A stretch of 64,000 bases of DNA from Saccharospirillum salsuginis (GTDB lineage: Bacteria > Pseudomonadota > Gammaproteobacteria > Pseudomonadales > Natronospirillaceae), in assembly GCF_014651855.1 (NCBI RefSeq), contig NZ_BMXR01000001.1, forward strand, positions 604,641 through 668,640. The letters run 5' to 3'. Position 1 is the first letter of the stretch. Each line of letters starts with the position of its first letter. The notes beneath the pieces are model-generated. The model did not search any database. It worked only from the letters and a program-made list of their open reading frames with translations, and was not told the origin of the DNA. Both the position numbers and the translations under genes were made by a program. Positions 37,028 to 47,233 of this stretch are shown piece by piece.

Positions 37028-38356
37028 ATGAGACGGATGCAGGGAGAATACCGTCGGCACATGCGGTCGGGGATACACATTCCCGTTGTTCTCCGGTATT
37101 TGGATCGAACGTTAAATACCGATACGTTGAATATCTCGGCCAGCGGAATGGGGTTAAGGCGGACTCCAGAGGCGGACATCGAGCCGGGCGAAACGGTCAG
37201 CGTTGTGGTTCGCGACTGTCCGGATCTCTCAATAGTGGCGAAAGTCACCTATGTCGGCGCCGCCCGAATCGGCCTGAACTTTCAACGTGTCCCCCTTTCG
37301 GACCAGGAACTGTCCCGCGTTTACCTGAGTGCCCCCCGATGGCAGCGTCTGTCGGTATGGGTGAAGCGAAGCGCATGGAGTGGCGGTCGCCGACTGGCCG
37401 TGTTTACCGCAAACACACTGCTGCGGGCACTGATCCTGAAGTGGGTCCGGCCTCGTTTCATCTTCGCCGCCTACGGGACTCAACGCCAGGCAGCGACCTA
37501 TTATTCCCCCTCTCTGGCCCGGTTTATGCCGCTGAACCTGATACTTGGGTACATACGCCATCAGGACATGCGGGGACTCATGGTCGCACCGCAGTACCTG
37601 GAGCACGAATTGCAGAGCGAACCACCCAAGGTGCGCCATTATATCGAGCAACTGCAACGCGATTTTCGAGGCGCGGAGCGTATAGCCCTGGTGGGTCGTC
37701 TACCCAACTTCGTCAAAAAGGCCGAAATCGAGATTGATTCTCCCCTGGTGGAAGGCAGCCGGGGGACCCGCTTCATGCTCTGGGACGTGGCGAGAGCGTT
37801 GCGGCGGCGCCCTCAATACCTTGAGCATGACAGCATCGTCGTGCTGGGGGGTGCCGGTCGGATCGGCAGTGCCGTGTGCCGGGACATCGCACGCCTGTAT
37901 GCCAAGGTTCTGGCCTTTGATCCGCGTTACACGGAAGAAGAAGAGGTAGAGACAGGCGATGGCATCCTGCTGCGCACCGCAAACCCCGAACGCCTGGCCG
38001 ACCAGCGTCTCTATATCGCCCTGACACAAAACGGGGATGAAGTACTGGAACTTGGCCCGTACATCCCCTCCGGTTCACTGATCGCGGACGATACCCACCC
38101 CTGCATCGACTTCGATGCGAGAACGGAGCTCGAGCAACACGGAATTTCCGTCGAGAAGACGGTGCTGTCACACAATGAATTTTCCATGTGGCCACGCATG
38201 CCGGCCTGGAACAACCGGGATATTCCGGGTTGCCTCGTGGAGGCATTGGTCCTGCTGCACCATCCCGAATTAACGGACAACGACTTCATCGCGTTTTGTC
38301 ACGAAGCCGAACGCCTAGGCTTCGCCGGGCGACTGGTCGAGCCCCTGGATGATTAA
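37028..38356 (+). CDS. PilZ domain fused to Rossmann-fold dehydrogenase-like domain
   Basis: Residues 1-95 form a PilZ domain: RRHMR at the start and ISASGMGL in place of DxSxGG, so binding of c-di-GMP is possible but with a changed second motif. The rest (about 150-442) contains a dinucleotide-binding fold, VLGGAGRIGSAVCRDIARLY near 271, with LAFDPRYTEEEE downstream, and CLVEALVLLHHPEL at the end. It resembles shikimate-dehydrogenase or acyl-ACP-reductase-like Rossmann proteins. The substrate is unknown. It lies 170 bases after the PilZ gene and 21 before the EAL gene. Confidence 0.75.
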   Translation: MRRMQGEYRRHMRSGIHIPVVLRYLDRTLNTDTLNISASGMGLRRTPEADIEPGETVSVVVRDCPDLSIVAKVTYVGAARIGLNFQRVPLSDQELSRVYLSAPRWQRLSVWVKRSAWSGGRRLAVFTANTLLRALILKWVRPRFIFAAYGTQRQAATYYSPSLARFMPLNLILGYIRHQDMRGLMVAPQYLEHELQSEPPKVRHYIEQLQRDFRGAERIALVGRLPNFVKKAEIEIDSPLVEGSRGTRFMLWDVARALRRRPQYLEHDSIVVLGGAGRIGSAVCRDIARLYAKVLAFDPRYTEEEEVETGDGILLRTANPERLADQRLYIALTQNGDEVLELGPYIPSGSLIADDTHPCIDFDARTELEQHGISVEKTVLSHNEFSMWPRMPAWNNRDIPGCLVEALVLLHHPELTDNDFIAFCHEAERLGFAGRLVEPLDD

Positions 38357-38377
38357 ACCGCCGGGCGGGAAACACCT

Positions 38378-40942
38378 ATGATGTCGCGCATCGGAATCAG
38401 AAGACTCTTGATCGTCCTGGTGCTGTTACCCAGCCTGGGCATAGCCGAACAGATGACGATGCATGGCGAAGCCGACCGCTACTCCCTGAATCGCCATATT
38501 GCGTACTACGTGGATACCTCGGGAGACATGAACCTGGTCCGGATTCTCCAGCAGGATGGCTGGCGTACCAAGGAACAGGACGACGTCCTCAATCTGGGTT
38601 TCACGCAGGACCCGCTCTGGATACGAACGTCACTCTCCCTACCCGAGACGATATCCAGGCAATGGTATCTGGTGATTCAGTATCCACTGTTGGAGCAGGC
38701 CGACCTGTATCTGTTGCAGGATGGCACCTTGCCGGCCACTTACCACATCAGCCGCCGGCAGGTCCTGGAGGACCAGAACCACTCACACGGCTATCAGATC
38801 GCACTCCCATTACCCACAACCCTCTCCGGGAACATGGAGTTGGTGTTGCGGGTACAGTCGACCACCTCTCTCCAGGTTCCGTTGGCGCTCTGGCGAGAAG
38901 ATCACCTTCACAGCTACTTCACCCAGGAGAGTCTGTTGTGGGGCGGGTATTTCGGGATCCTCTTTGCCCTGGTGGTGTACAACCTGTTCCTGTTTGCGTC
39001 CATTCGCGACCCAGCCTACGGCTACTACGTTTTGTACCTGTATTCTCTGGTCGCCGTAATGCTGTGCGTGTCGGGATTGGGGGTGACCCTGCTCTGGTCG
39101 CCAGAACCGCTGGTAACGCGCTATGTCCTCCCGATCAGCACGGGGTTTCTGACATTGTTCGCCATCCTCTTCGCTCGCGCTTTCCTTCGTTGGCCCGGCG
39201 GCGTCTCCCGGCGTCTGGAACGGAGTATGCGGATAACGGCGGGGCTGGCCGTTCTGCTCATTTTGTATACCGCGGTCAACCCGATCCACGGTGCTCGCCT
39301 CGCGGGATTATTGGGCGCACTGGTGCTCGCGATGTTGATTATCGCCGGGAGCGTCCGTCTGCGGGCCGGTGTGGTTATCGCTCGCTACTTTGTGGCGGCA
39401 TGGGCGTCATTTACCCTCGGTGCCGCCCTGTACCTGCTGAATGTGTTCGACCTGATTCCCGTCAACGCCTTCACCAACCACGCCATACAGGTTGGTTCGG
39501 TCGCTGAAGTCCTGTTGCTGTCGTTCGCTCTGGCGCACCGGATCAAGGAGGAGCGGGCGCACAAGCTGGTGGCACTGGAAAGACAACACAGGGCCGAGGG
39601 GCAGGTACAAAAAATGGTCGTCGATGCGTTGGAAAACGCGGTCCATGATTCGGTCACGAAGATGCCCAATGCGGCGATGCTCAATCATCGTTTGCAGGAA
39701 CTGTTGCCCGGCACCCGTAAGATCGCCACCGTCATCGTCAATTACCCTCAGGTGAGGCAAATCGCACTGAGTATGGGTCACAGCCTTGCGGAGACAATGT
39801 TCCGGGAACTGGCCAACAAACTCAATGGAGCCCTGGCCAATTCAGGAATGGTGGTGTGTCTGGAAGACAAGAGCGCCGCCCATATCGCCACTCCGGAATT
39901 GGGGTCGGTCGCTTTCCTGATGCGAATCGATTCATCGCACATTCCCCTGGAAACACAGGTCGAGGGTTTGGTCGGCCAATGTGAGGTCTCCGTCAATACG
40001 GTGAAATTACCGACGAGGCTGAACATGCACTGCGGGATCGCCCTTCACCCCGATCATGGCTCACACGCCACCACACTCTATAAGTACGCATGGGCGGCAT
40101 TGGACAGCAGCGTTCGAACCCAGGTGCCGGTGCAACTCTACAGTCAGGAAATATCGGCTTTCGCGGAACGACGGCTCGCACTCATGAGTGCCTTGCTCCC
40201 GGCCATCGAAGCCGGAGAAATGACGATCTATCTGCAACCGCAGATCGACTGCGCCACCGGCTCAGTTGTTGGAGCGGAAGTTCTGCTGCGCTGGTTCAGT
40301 CCGGAGTTCGGGCAGGTGCCCACCTGGGAAGTCATCGACATTGCCGAAAACGCCAGCCTCATGGATCAGGTGACCCGCTTTGTGGTGATTCAAACCTTGG
40401 AGACCATCCAAAGGTTTCAGCTGCAAAATCTGGACATCCGATTCAGCATCAATCTTTCCGTGCAGAACTTAATCACCAGCGATTGCATCCGTTTCATCCT
40501 GGATGAAACCCGCAACCGATCGATTCCGTTGGACAGACTCGTTGTCGAAGTGACGGAAACCGCCATGATGCAAAAAATGGATACGGTCATCGTGTCACTG
40601 AATCAATTCACCGGTGCGGGCGGCCGGGTTGCTCTGGACGATTTTGGCACCGGCTATTCTTCCCTGGCCTATCTGAGCCGATTGCCGATCAGCGAATTGA
40701 AGATCGACAAGAGCTTCATCAGAAACATGCGCCTGAACAAGAATGATCTCTGGATCGTGGAGAATACCATCAAGCTGGCGAAGACATTGAATCTCGTTAC
40801 CGTGGCGGAAGGTATCGAGGATCGGGAGGCCCTGGACCTGGTCAGGCAACTCGGCTGCAGCCATGCCCAGGGCTATTATTTCAGCCGACCCATGCCGGTG
40901 GACGAGTTTTGCGCATGGGTGCGGGAGCGCGAAGCGAGCTGA
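38378..40942 (+). CDS. 7TMR-DISM receptor with degenerate GGDEF and EAL domain
   Basis: The 854-aa protein has a signal peptide, a periplasmic DISMED2-like domain (about 30-180), seven transmembrane helices (about 185-400), a GGDEF-like region with no GGDEF motif (about 430-590), and an EAL domain (about 600-854). Catalytic EAL residues are present: GAEVLLRW (EVL for EAL), INLSVQNL, VEVTETAMM, DDFGTGYSSL, IDKSF, AEGIED and QGYYFSRP. It therefore looks like an active c-di-GMP phosphodiesterase that responds to an external ligand. It lies 21 bases after the PilZ-Rossmann gene, so probably in the same operon. Confidence 0.9.
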   Translation: MMSRIGIRRLLIVLVLLPSLGIAEQMTMHGEADRYSLNRHIAYYVDTSGDMNLVRILQQDGWRTKEQDDVLNLGFTQDPLWIRTSLSLPETISRQWYLVIQYPLLEQADLYLLQDGTLPATYHISRRQVLEDQNHSHGYQIALPLPTTLSGNMELVLRVQSTTSLQVPLALWREDHLHSYFTQESLLWGGYFGILFALVVYNLFLFASIRDPAYGYYVLYLYSLVAVMLCVSGLGVTLLWSPEPLVTRYVLPISTGFLTLFAILFARAFLRWPGGVSRRLERSMRITAGLAVLLILYTAVNPIHGARLAGLLGALVLAMLIIAGSVRLRAGVVIARYFVAAWASFTLGAALYLLNVFDLIPVNAFTNHAIQVGSVAEVLLLSFALAHRIKEERAHKLVALERQHRAEGQVQKMVVDALENAVHDSVTKMPNAAMLNHRLQELLPGTRKIATVIVNYPQVRQIALSMGHSLAETMFRELANKLNGALANSGMVVCLEDKSAAHIATPELGSVAFLMRIDSSHIPLETQVEGLVGQCEVSVNTVKLPTRLNMHCGIALHPDHGSHATTLYKYAWAALDSSVRTQVPVQLYSQEISAFAERRLALMSALLPAIEAGEMTIYLQPQIDCATGSVVGAEVLLRWFSPEFGQVPTWEVIDIAENASLMDQVTRFVVIQTLETIQRFQLQNLDIRFSINLSVQNLITSDCIRFILDETRNRSIPLDRLVVEVTETAMMQKMDTVIVSLNQFTGAGGRVALDDFGTGYSSLAYLSRLPISELKIDKSFIRNMRLNKNDLWIVENTIKLAKTLNLVTVAEGIEDREALDLVRQLGCSHAQGYYFSRPMPVDEFCAWVREREAS

Positions 40943-40983
40943 CAGAGCACTGTCCCGAACGGACCGGGCCCCATCGCCCGACC

Positions 40984-43428
40984 TTATTCCTGGTACAGGA
41001 CCGTCACGGCCGTCCCCTCCGCCACCATGGAGCCTGTAACAGTGCGACCGTTCCCGGCTGTGGGGTCGTTTTTCTCCATCGCAACCTTCCAGGTTCCCGA
41101 GGGCAACGGATAGCTGAAGTTACCGCCGGAGTTGTAGATCACCAGAATGCGGGACCAGGTGTCACCGTTGGCGCCCGCGTCAATGTCCGTGACCAGGACG
41201 TCGTCGGCGTGGCGGATGGTGGTGACGTTCTGGTCGATCTCGTCCCAGGTGTTCATGCGGAAGCCCGGGTGGGCTTTGCGCAAGGCGATGGCGTCGCGGT
41301 AGTAGGAGTAGATGTCCGCATTGTCGATCTTCCAGTTCCAGCGAATCTTGTTGACCGAGTCCGGCGACTTGTAGCTGTTGTGGTCGCCGTCCTTGTCGCG
41401 CAGCATCTCGACGCCGCCGTGCAGGAAGGGTATACCCTGGGAGGTGAGGACGATGCCGTTGGCGTAGTTCTGGATGCGCCGCAGATAGTCGCTGTTCTCC
41501 GGGACGCCGTTCAGCGCCGCCCAGGCGAGAATCTTGTCGCGCAGGGCGAGGTTGTCGTGCGCCGAGACGTAGTTGATGGTCTGCTCCGGGTCGGTGGCGT
41601 ACATCGGGTCCCAGAGGTCGATCACCTGATCCGGGTCGTTGGTGTAGCGGATGCCGGCGCGGCTGCCGAAATCCATCGCCCAGATCTCGCCCTGGTTGAA
41701 CGCGAAGCCGCCACCGTAGCCGTCGTCGTTGTTGCCCTTGATCGCTTCGCGGTATTTCGGGTTGAACACGCCGACGTGACCGGTTTCCTCACGGGCGATG
41801 GTGCCCAGGCGAACGCGCTCGGCTTCGCGCGGGTCACTGGCGTAGCCGTTCCAGGGTTCGCCATAGAGCAACAGGTCGCGGTCCGGGAATTGCTGGTTCA
41901 GATAGCGCCCCCAGTCGCCGTATTCGTCATGGTCGAAGATGCCGACCAGGTCGAAACGATAGCCGTCCAGCCGGTATTCACGGGTCCAGTATTCCAGTGA
42001 ATCGCGGATCATCCGGCCGACCATGGGCACATTGGCGTCGATCGAGTTGCCGGTGCCGGAGAGATCGGTGTCGGTGTAGTACCGCATGGAGATGTTTTCG
42101 AACATCTCGTAGTCGAAGGTGTGGTTGTAGACCACGTCCATGATCACGCGAATGCCCGCCTTGTGGAATTCGTTGATCATGGTCTTCACCTCGCGAACAC
42201 GCTCGATGGTGTCCGTCGTAGTCGCGTAGCGCTCTTCGGGCACGTTGAAGTTCCGCGGGTCGTAGCCCCAGTTGTAGCAGCTGGTGTCGGCCGGGTCGGA
42301 GCAGGTGGAGAAATCGTAGAACGGCAGGATCTGGACGTGGGTGACACCCAGTTCCTTGAGGTGGTCGATGCCGGTGGTCGCACCCTGGTAGGTGGTGCCG
42401 CCTTCGACCATGCCGAGGTATTTGCCCCGGTTGGCCGCCGACACACCGGAGGTCGAGTCGATGGTGAAATCGCGGATGTGGATTTCGTAGATGACGGCGT
42501 CTTCGCGCTCGATCAGCGGCGGCGGGGCGACCCAGCCACCGACCGGGTCGGTGCGGCTCATATCCATGACGATGTTCACGTCCTGGTTGGGCAGTGCCAT
42601 TTTGCCGTAGGGGTCGCGTACCGGGACGCCGTCGATGGTGAAATAGTACTCGACGCCGTGCAGGTCGCCGGGCAGTTCGATGCCGTAGATTCCGGTGTAG
42701 CCGAGCTGGTCGGCGACTCTCGGCAGGGTGTAACCGACACCGTCGACGACCAGGCCGATATTGCTGGAATCCGGCGACCAGATGGCGAAGGTGGTGGCTG
42801 TCGGACTGTATTCGGCGCCCAGCGAGCTGAGCGTCAGGTCACTGCCCGACGCTTCGGTGACATCGATCTGCCGGGTGCCGGCATCGAAACAGATGTCGTA
42901 GGTGGTGTTGGACGACACAAAGTAGTCGGTCTCGGGGTAACTCTCGGTCCAGTCCCCGGTGTGGTCGATCTTGAAGCGCGGACCACCGCCGCCGTCGCCG
43001 GTGCCGAAGCTCTCGGTGGTGCACCAGCGGTTATCGCCCTCGAAGGCCATGGCGGTGGTGCCCCAACCGTTGGGCGTGCCCCGGAAATACCAACTGTCGG
43101 TTACAGTCGTGTCGCAGTCGGCGACGCTCTCGGTGGTGATCTGCTGCGTCGAGCTGTCGAACTGGATGACCAGGCTCTGGTTGGAGCCGACGGCATAGTC
43201 CTCGGCCGGGTAGGATTCGGTCCAGTCGCCGTAGCGGTCGATCTTGAAGCGCGGGCCGCCGCCGGCATCGCCCTCGCCAAAGGTTCGACAGGTCTCGTAC
43301 AGGCTGCCGGATACCGGATCGAGCGCGTCGGCTGCCCAGCCATTGGGGGTGCCCCGGAAAAACCAGTCGGCCTGGGCCAGGCCGGCCGCCATGACCAGAA
43401 TGCCGGTCACTGAGATCAGTCGTTTCAT
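40984..43428 (-). CDS. Secreted type I pullulanase (GH13) with duplicated N-terminal domain
   Basis: The enzyme hydrolyses alpha-1,6 branches of pullulan and amylopectin outside the cell. The start is ATG 43428 (MKRLISVTGILVMAAGLAQA, signal peptide). Two copies of a domain of about 80 residues follow (WFFRGTPNGWA, GGGPRFKIDRYGDWTESYP; then WYFRGTPNGWG, GGGPRFKIDHTGDWTESYP), probably carbohydrate binding. A CBM48-like domain precedes the GH13 barrel, with the pullulanase signature YNWGYDP near 385, DVVYNHT, DGYRFD (near 491), GEPW (near 526) and SAHDN (near 625). It is divergent from the first beta-amylase gene. Confidence 0.92.
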   Translation of the reverse strand: MKRLISVTGILVMAAGLAQADWFFRGTPNGWAADALDPVSGSLYETCRTFGEGDAGGGPRFKIDRYGDWTESYPAEDYAVGSNQSLVIQFDSSTQQITTESVADCDTTVTDSWYFRGTPNGWGTTAMAFEGDNRWCTTESFGTGDGGGGPRFKIDHTGDWTESYPETDYFVSSNTTYDICFDAGTRQIDVTEASGSDLTLSSLGAEYSPTATTFAIWSPDSSNIGLVVDGVGYTLPRVADQLGYTGIYGIELPGDLHGVEYYFTIDGVPVRDPYGKMALPNQDVNIVMDMSRTDPVGGWVAPPPLIEREDAVIYEIHIRDFTIDSTSGVSAANRGKYLGMVEGGTTYQGATTGIDHLKELGVTHVQILPFYDFSTCSDPADTSCYNWGYDPRNFNVPEERYATTTDTIERVREVKTMINEFHKAGIRVIMDVVYNHTFDYEMFENISMRYYTDTDLSGTGNSIDANVPMVGRMIRDSLEYWTREYRLDGYRFDLVGIFDHDEYGDWGRYLNQQFPDRDLLLYGEPWNGYASDPREAERVRLGTIAREETGHVGVFNPKYREAIKGNNDDGYGGGFAFNQGEIWAMDFGSRAGIRYTNDPDQVIDLWDPMYATDPEQTINYVSAHDNLALRDKILAWAALNGVPENSDYLRRIQNYANGIVLTSQGIPFLHGGVEMLRDKDGDHNSYKSPDSVNKIRWNWKIDNADIYSYYRDAIALRKAHPGFRMNTWDEIDQNVTTIRHADDVLVTDIDAGANGDTWSRILVIYNSGGNFSYPLPSGTWKVAMEKNDPTAGNGRTVTGSMVAEGTAVTVLYQE

Positions 43429-43491
43429 GATTCTAGACTCCGCTTTTTTGTTGTTGTGCATCCAAGCATGACCTGAACAAGCGGCGCCTGG

Positions 43492-43617
43492 CTTCCTCCC
43501 CGGGGCGGATTTTCACGTCGACAACGGTTCCGTATCGAATGGTGTCAGCCGCATGAAACAGGGGTTGAGGTCCGGCCATACCCACCCCGTGGCAAATTCC
43601 GCCCCGGGGGGAGGAAG
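43492..43617. promoter_or_regulatory. Three MalT-box-like decamers between pullulanase and beta-amylase
   Basis: GGGGAGGAAG lies at 43608-43617 and in inverted form at 43492-43501; each differs from GGGGAKGAGG at one position. They belong to a longer inverted repeat (CTTCCTCCCC-GGGGCGG). A third, GGGGTTGAGG (43561-43570), also has one mismatch. The site lies in the divergent promoter region, with a MalT-like gene downstream of the beta-amylases. Confidence 0.6.
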
Positions 43618-43692
43618 ACCCGGGGCGGACACCTGTGCACACTGTCATCCTGAGTCCGAACACCCCTACAAAAACAAGACGAGGTGAGATAC

Positions 43693-45087
43693 GTGACACA
43701 TTCCGTACTGCATCCGACCCGGCTGGCACTGGCCGGTACCCTGGCGCTGACCGCCTGGTCCGCCCCGGTCCTGGCCGACATGGCCCAATCGGTCAATGTG
43801 ATGGCGCCGTTGGAGGTCAGCGATTACTGGGCCTTTGAGAACCAACTGGCCACGGCCAAGAGCGAGGGCGCGACCGCCGTATCGGTCGATGTCTGGTGGG
43901 GCAAGGTCGAAGGCGCCGGAGACCAGCAGTTCGACTGGGGCTATTACGACGACCTGTTCGGTCGCATCACCAACGCGGGTCTGGACATCGTACCGATCAT
44001 GTCCTTCCACCAGTGCGGCGGCAACGTCGGCGACACCTGCAATATCCCGATTCCCGGCTGGATCTGGAGCCACTACAGCGTGCCGGGGTCCGACCTGCGC
44101 TATAAGAGCGAACAGGGCAACGAATCCTGGGAAACGGTCTCCCTCTGGGCCGACCATCTGGTGGTCGAGGAATACCGGGAATTCATGAACGCCTTCGAAA
44201 ACCGGTACGGCTACCTGGCCGGCGACATCGACGAGATCAACATCTCCATGGGCCCGGCCGGCGAGTTGCGCTATCCCTCCTACAACAGCCACGATTCGAA
44301 CACCGGCTATCCGACCCGGGGCGCTTTCCAGTCTTACAGCGATCCGGCCGTGGATGCCTTCCAGGACTGGGCGATCAGCAAATACGGCAGCCTGAACGGC
44401 GTCAATAACGCCTGGGGCTTCGGCCTGACCCGCAAGGAGGACATCCGGCCGCCCTCGGACGCCCAGTGGTTCGTCGAGAGCGGCGATCAGTTCAACCTGC
44501 AATACGGCCGCGACTTCACCCGCTGGTACCATGACAGCCTGAAACAGCACGGCTACAACATGATGGATACAGCCCTGGCGGCCTTCGACGACAATTTCTC
44601 CAACATCGAACTGGGCTTCAAGATCCCAGGCGTACACTGGAAAATGGCGGCGAACGACAACACCCGGCGCAGTGCCGAAATCGCCGCCGGCCTGATTCCG
44701 TCGGATCTGGATCTCAGCAGCGACAGCACCGGTCACGGCTATGAGAGCATCATCGAAGTCGCCAACGCCTACCAATACCTGTCCCGGGGTGTGGTGTTGC
44801 ATTTCACCTGCCTGGAAATGGACAACGACCCCTATGGCGCAGGTCAGTCGCTGGCTCAGGATCTGGTGTTCTGGGTCTCCCAGGAAGCCGATCGCCAGGG
44901 TGTGCCGATCAAGGGCGAGAATGCCCTGGCCGGTGGCGCGACCACCGACAATGGCTGGGACAACATCGAAAACGCCTTCAACTGGGCCAGCTACAGCGGT
45001 CTGACCGTGTTGCGCATCGGTCAGGTGACCACAGGCGGAACCGGCCAGTATCGTTTCAGCCGGTTCATCGACAACTATCTCCAATAA
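43693..45087 (+). CDS. Secreted beta-amylase 1 (GH14)
   Basis: Beta-amylase releases maltose from non-reducing ends of starch. The product (464 aa from GTG 43693, with GAGG 8 bases upstream; GTG 43684 is the alternative) has a signal peptide cut near VLA-DMAQ and a full GH14 barrel: [24 protein letters not shown], and the two catalytic Glu in [12 protein letters not shown] (about 190) and [15 protein letters not shown] (about 408). There is no accessory domain. Bacterial beta-amylases are uncommon outside Bacilli. About three quarters of its residues match the tandem copy downstream. Confidence 0.94.
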   Translation: MTHSVLHPTRLALAGTLALTAWSAPVLADMAQSVNVMAPLEVSDYWAFENQLATAKSEGATAVSVDVWWGKVEGAGDQQFDWGYYDDLFGRITNAGLDIVPIMSFHQCGGNVGDTCNIPIPGWIWSHYSVPGSDLRYKSEQGNESWETVSLWADHLVVEEYREFMNAFENRYGYLAGDIDEINISMGPAGELRYPSYNSHDSNTGYPTRGAFQSYSDPAVDAFQDWAISKYGSLNGVNNAWGFGLTRKEDIRPPSDAQWFVESGDQFNLQYGRDFTRWYHDSLKQHGYNMMDTALAAFDDNFSNIELGFKIPGVHWKMAANDNTRRSAEIAAGLIPSDLDLSSDSTGHGYESIIEVANAYQYLSRGVVLHFTCLEMDNDPYGAGQSLAQDLVFWVSQEADRQGVPIKGENALAGGATTDNGWDNIENAFNWASYSGLTVLRIGQVTTGGTGQYRFSRFIDNYLQ

Positions 45088-45115
45088 GACAACACCCTCC
45101 AACAACAAGAAAACC

Positions 45116-45160
45116 GGATTCCGGCCTGGCCAACTCGATCGTCCCCGCCAGGCCGGATCC
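45116..45160 (+). other. Hairpin between the two beta-amylase genes
   Basis: GGATTCCGGCCTGGC (45116-45130 region) pairs with GCCAGGCCGGATCC (45147-45160) around a 16-base loop. There is no T run, so it may attenuate or stabilise the messenger rather than terminate it. Confidence 0.55.
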
Positions 45161-45175
45161 CCCGAGGACCCTCTT

Positions 45176-47149
45176 ATGAATCCGTTCAAGAACACATCAC
45201 GTCCCCTGGGCATGGCTTTTGGTCTGGCCGCGACCGCGTTGAGCAGCGCTGCCCTGGCCGACATGGCTCAGTCGGCCAACGTTATGGCACCCCTTGAAGT
45301 GAGCGATTACTACGCCTTCGAGCAACAGTTGAGCACCGCCAAGAACATGGGCGTCACGGCCGTTTCCGTCGACGTCTGGTGGGGCAAGGTCGAAGGCGCC
45401 GGCGACCAGCAGTTCGACTGGGGCTACTACGACGACCTCTTCAACCGTATCACCAGCGCCGGTTTGGACGTGGTGCCGATCATGTCCTTCCACCAGTGCG
45501 GCGGCAACGTCGGCGATACCTGCGACATCCCGATTCCGGGCTGGATCTGGAACCACTATTCCGTACCGGGCTCGGATTTGCGCTACAAGAGCGAACAAGG
45601 CAATGAATCCTGGGAGACCGTCTCTCTCTGGGCCGACCATCTGGTGCTCGGCGAGTACCAGGAGTTCATGGAAGCCTTCGAAGCACGCTACGCCTACATG
45701 GCCGACGACATTCTGGAACTGAACGTCTCCATGGGCCCCGCCGGCGAACTGCGCTACCCGTCCTACAATAGCCACGACACCGGCAGCGGCTACCCGACCC
45801 GGGGCGCCTTCCAATCCTACAGCGACCCGGCAAAGGCCGACTTCCAGAACTGGGCGATCGACAAGTACGGCAGCCTGTCGGGTGTCAACAGCGCCTGGGG
45901 CACCAGCATGACCCAGACCAGCCAGATCCAGCCACCGGCCGACGCCACCTACTTCGTCGAAAGCGGGGATCAGTTCAATACCCAGTACGGGCGCGATTTC
46001 GTCCGCTGGTACCACGACAGCCTGATGCAGCACGGCCACAACATGATGGACACCGCCCTGGTCGGCTTCGACGGCGCCTTCGCCGATGTCGAACTGGGCA
46101 TGAAGATTCCGGGCATTCACTGGAAAATGTCCGCCACCGACTACACCAAGCGCAGCGCCGAGATCGCCGCCGGGCTGATCCCGTCCGACGTCGACCTCGA
46201 CAGCAGCGCCACCGGCCACGGTTACAGCGACATCGTCGGCATTCCGGCCAGCTACCAGCATCTGGATCGCGGCGTGGTGCTGCACTTCACCGCCCTGGAA
46301 ATGAACGACGACCCCTACGGCGGCGGCCAGTCCCTGGCGCAAACGCTGGTGTTCTGGGTGGCCGAAGAGGCCGCGAACCAGGGCGTGCCGATCAAGGGTG
46401 AAAACGCCCTCGCCGGCGGCGCCACCACCGACACCGGCTGGGACAACATCGAAAACGCCTTCGACTACGCCAGCTACAGCGGCATGACGGTCCTGCGCAT
46501 CAACCAGGTCGCCACCGGTGGCACCGGTCAGTACCGCTATGAGCAATTCATCAACAATTATCTGGACCAGACCCAGGGCGGCGACTTCCAGCGCACGGTC
46601 ATCTTCATGTACGGCCAGACCCAGTCCGGCCAGGACATGTTCATTCGCGGCGGCATCGACCACAACTACGCCAACACCAACCTCGGCCGCAACTGCTCGA
46701 CGTCGAACTTCGAATGCGCCATTCGCATCCAGCACAACAACCTGCTCAACGACACCACGGCACCGTGGAAGGAAGGCGATCTCTACCTCGACTGGTACGG
46801 CCTGGAAGCCAACCAGGGCGCCGGCGCCGAAGGCACGGCCATGGACTGGACCACCGACTACTGGCCGGACAGCTGGGGCACCAAGCGCACCGTACCGGTG
46901 GACGGCTACGGCGAAGAGGCGCTGAATAACTACGGCGACCACTACTGGATGCTGGACGTCCAGATGGACTGCTCCAAAACGGTGAACGGCTGGTTCGAGC
47001 TGAAGTCCTACATCTCGAACGGCCCGGGCTGGGAAGGCGACATCAGCCAGAGCGGCACGCCGTACGCCTCTAACAACCACTTCGCGCAATGCGGCAAGAT
47101 CAACGTCTTCCAGCGCGACAACAGCGCGGTCCAGATCCTGGACTTCTAA
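45176..47149 (+). CDS. Secreted beta-amylase 2 (GH14) with C-terminal accessory domain
   Basis: The 657-aa paralogue of the upstream gene has a signal peptide (ending [10 protein letters not shown]) and both catalytic Glu ([27 protein letters not shown]). The extra C-terminal region (about 460-657) begins [19 protein letters not shown] and contains [40 protein letters not shown] and [14 protein letters not shown], an aromatic-rich beta-sandwich probably binding starch; I cannot name the CBM family. The gene starts 88 bases after beta-amylase 1 and ends at a strong terminator. A start with AGGAC 7 bases upstream is plausible. Confidence 0.94.
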   Translation: MNPFKNTSRPLGMAFGLAATALSSAALADMAQSANVMAPLEVSDYYAFEQQLSTAKNMGVTAVSVDVWWGKVEGAGDQQFDWGYYDDLFNRITSAGLDVVPIMSFHQCGGNVGDTCDIPIPGWIWNHYSVPGSDLRYKSEQGNESWETVSLWADHLVLGEYQEFMEAFEARYAYMADDILELNVSMGPAGELRYPSYNSHDTGSGYPTRGAFQSYSDPAKADFQNWAIDKYGSLSGVNSAWGTSMTQTSQIQPPADATYFVESGDQFNTQYGRDFVRWYHDSLMQHGHNMMDTALVGFDGAFADVELGMKIPGIHWKMSATDYTKRSAEIAAGLIPSDVDLDSSATGHGYSDIVGIPASYQHLDRGVVLHFTALEMNDDPYGGGQSLAQTLVFWVAEEAANQGVPIKGENALAGGATTDTGWDNIENAFDYASYSGMTVLRINQVATGGTGQYRYEQFINNYLDQTQGGDFQRTVIFMYGQTQSGQDMFIRGGIDHNYANTNLGRNCSTSNFECAIRIQHNNLLNDTTAPWKEGDLYLDWYGLEANQGAGAEGTAMDWTTDYWPDSWGTKRTVPVDGYGEEALNNYGDHYWMLDVQMDCSKTVNGWFELKSYISNGPGWEGDISQSGTPYASNNHFAQCGKINVFQRDNSAVQILDF

Positions 47150-47177
47150 TCCCGTTCCTCTCCATGTCGGATGATTC

Positions 47178-47203
47178 GGGGGTGCTTTGGCACCCCCTTT
47201 TTT
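47178..47203 (+). terminator. Intrinsic terminator after beta-amylase 2
   Basis: GGGGGTGC (47178-47185) and GCACCCCC (47190-47197) pair around TTTG, followed by six T. It lies 28 bases after the stop codon. Confidence 0.92.
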
Positions 47204-47233
47204 GTGGCTCAATGGAATGTGTGCCAGTGGTTC

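Noticed and set aside
43666-45264. 532-aa open frame on the minus strand opposite beta-amylase 1
   Set aside because: Same reason: codon-bias shadow of the GH14 gene.
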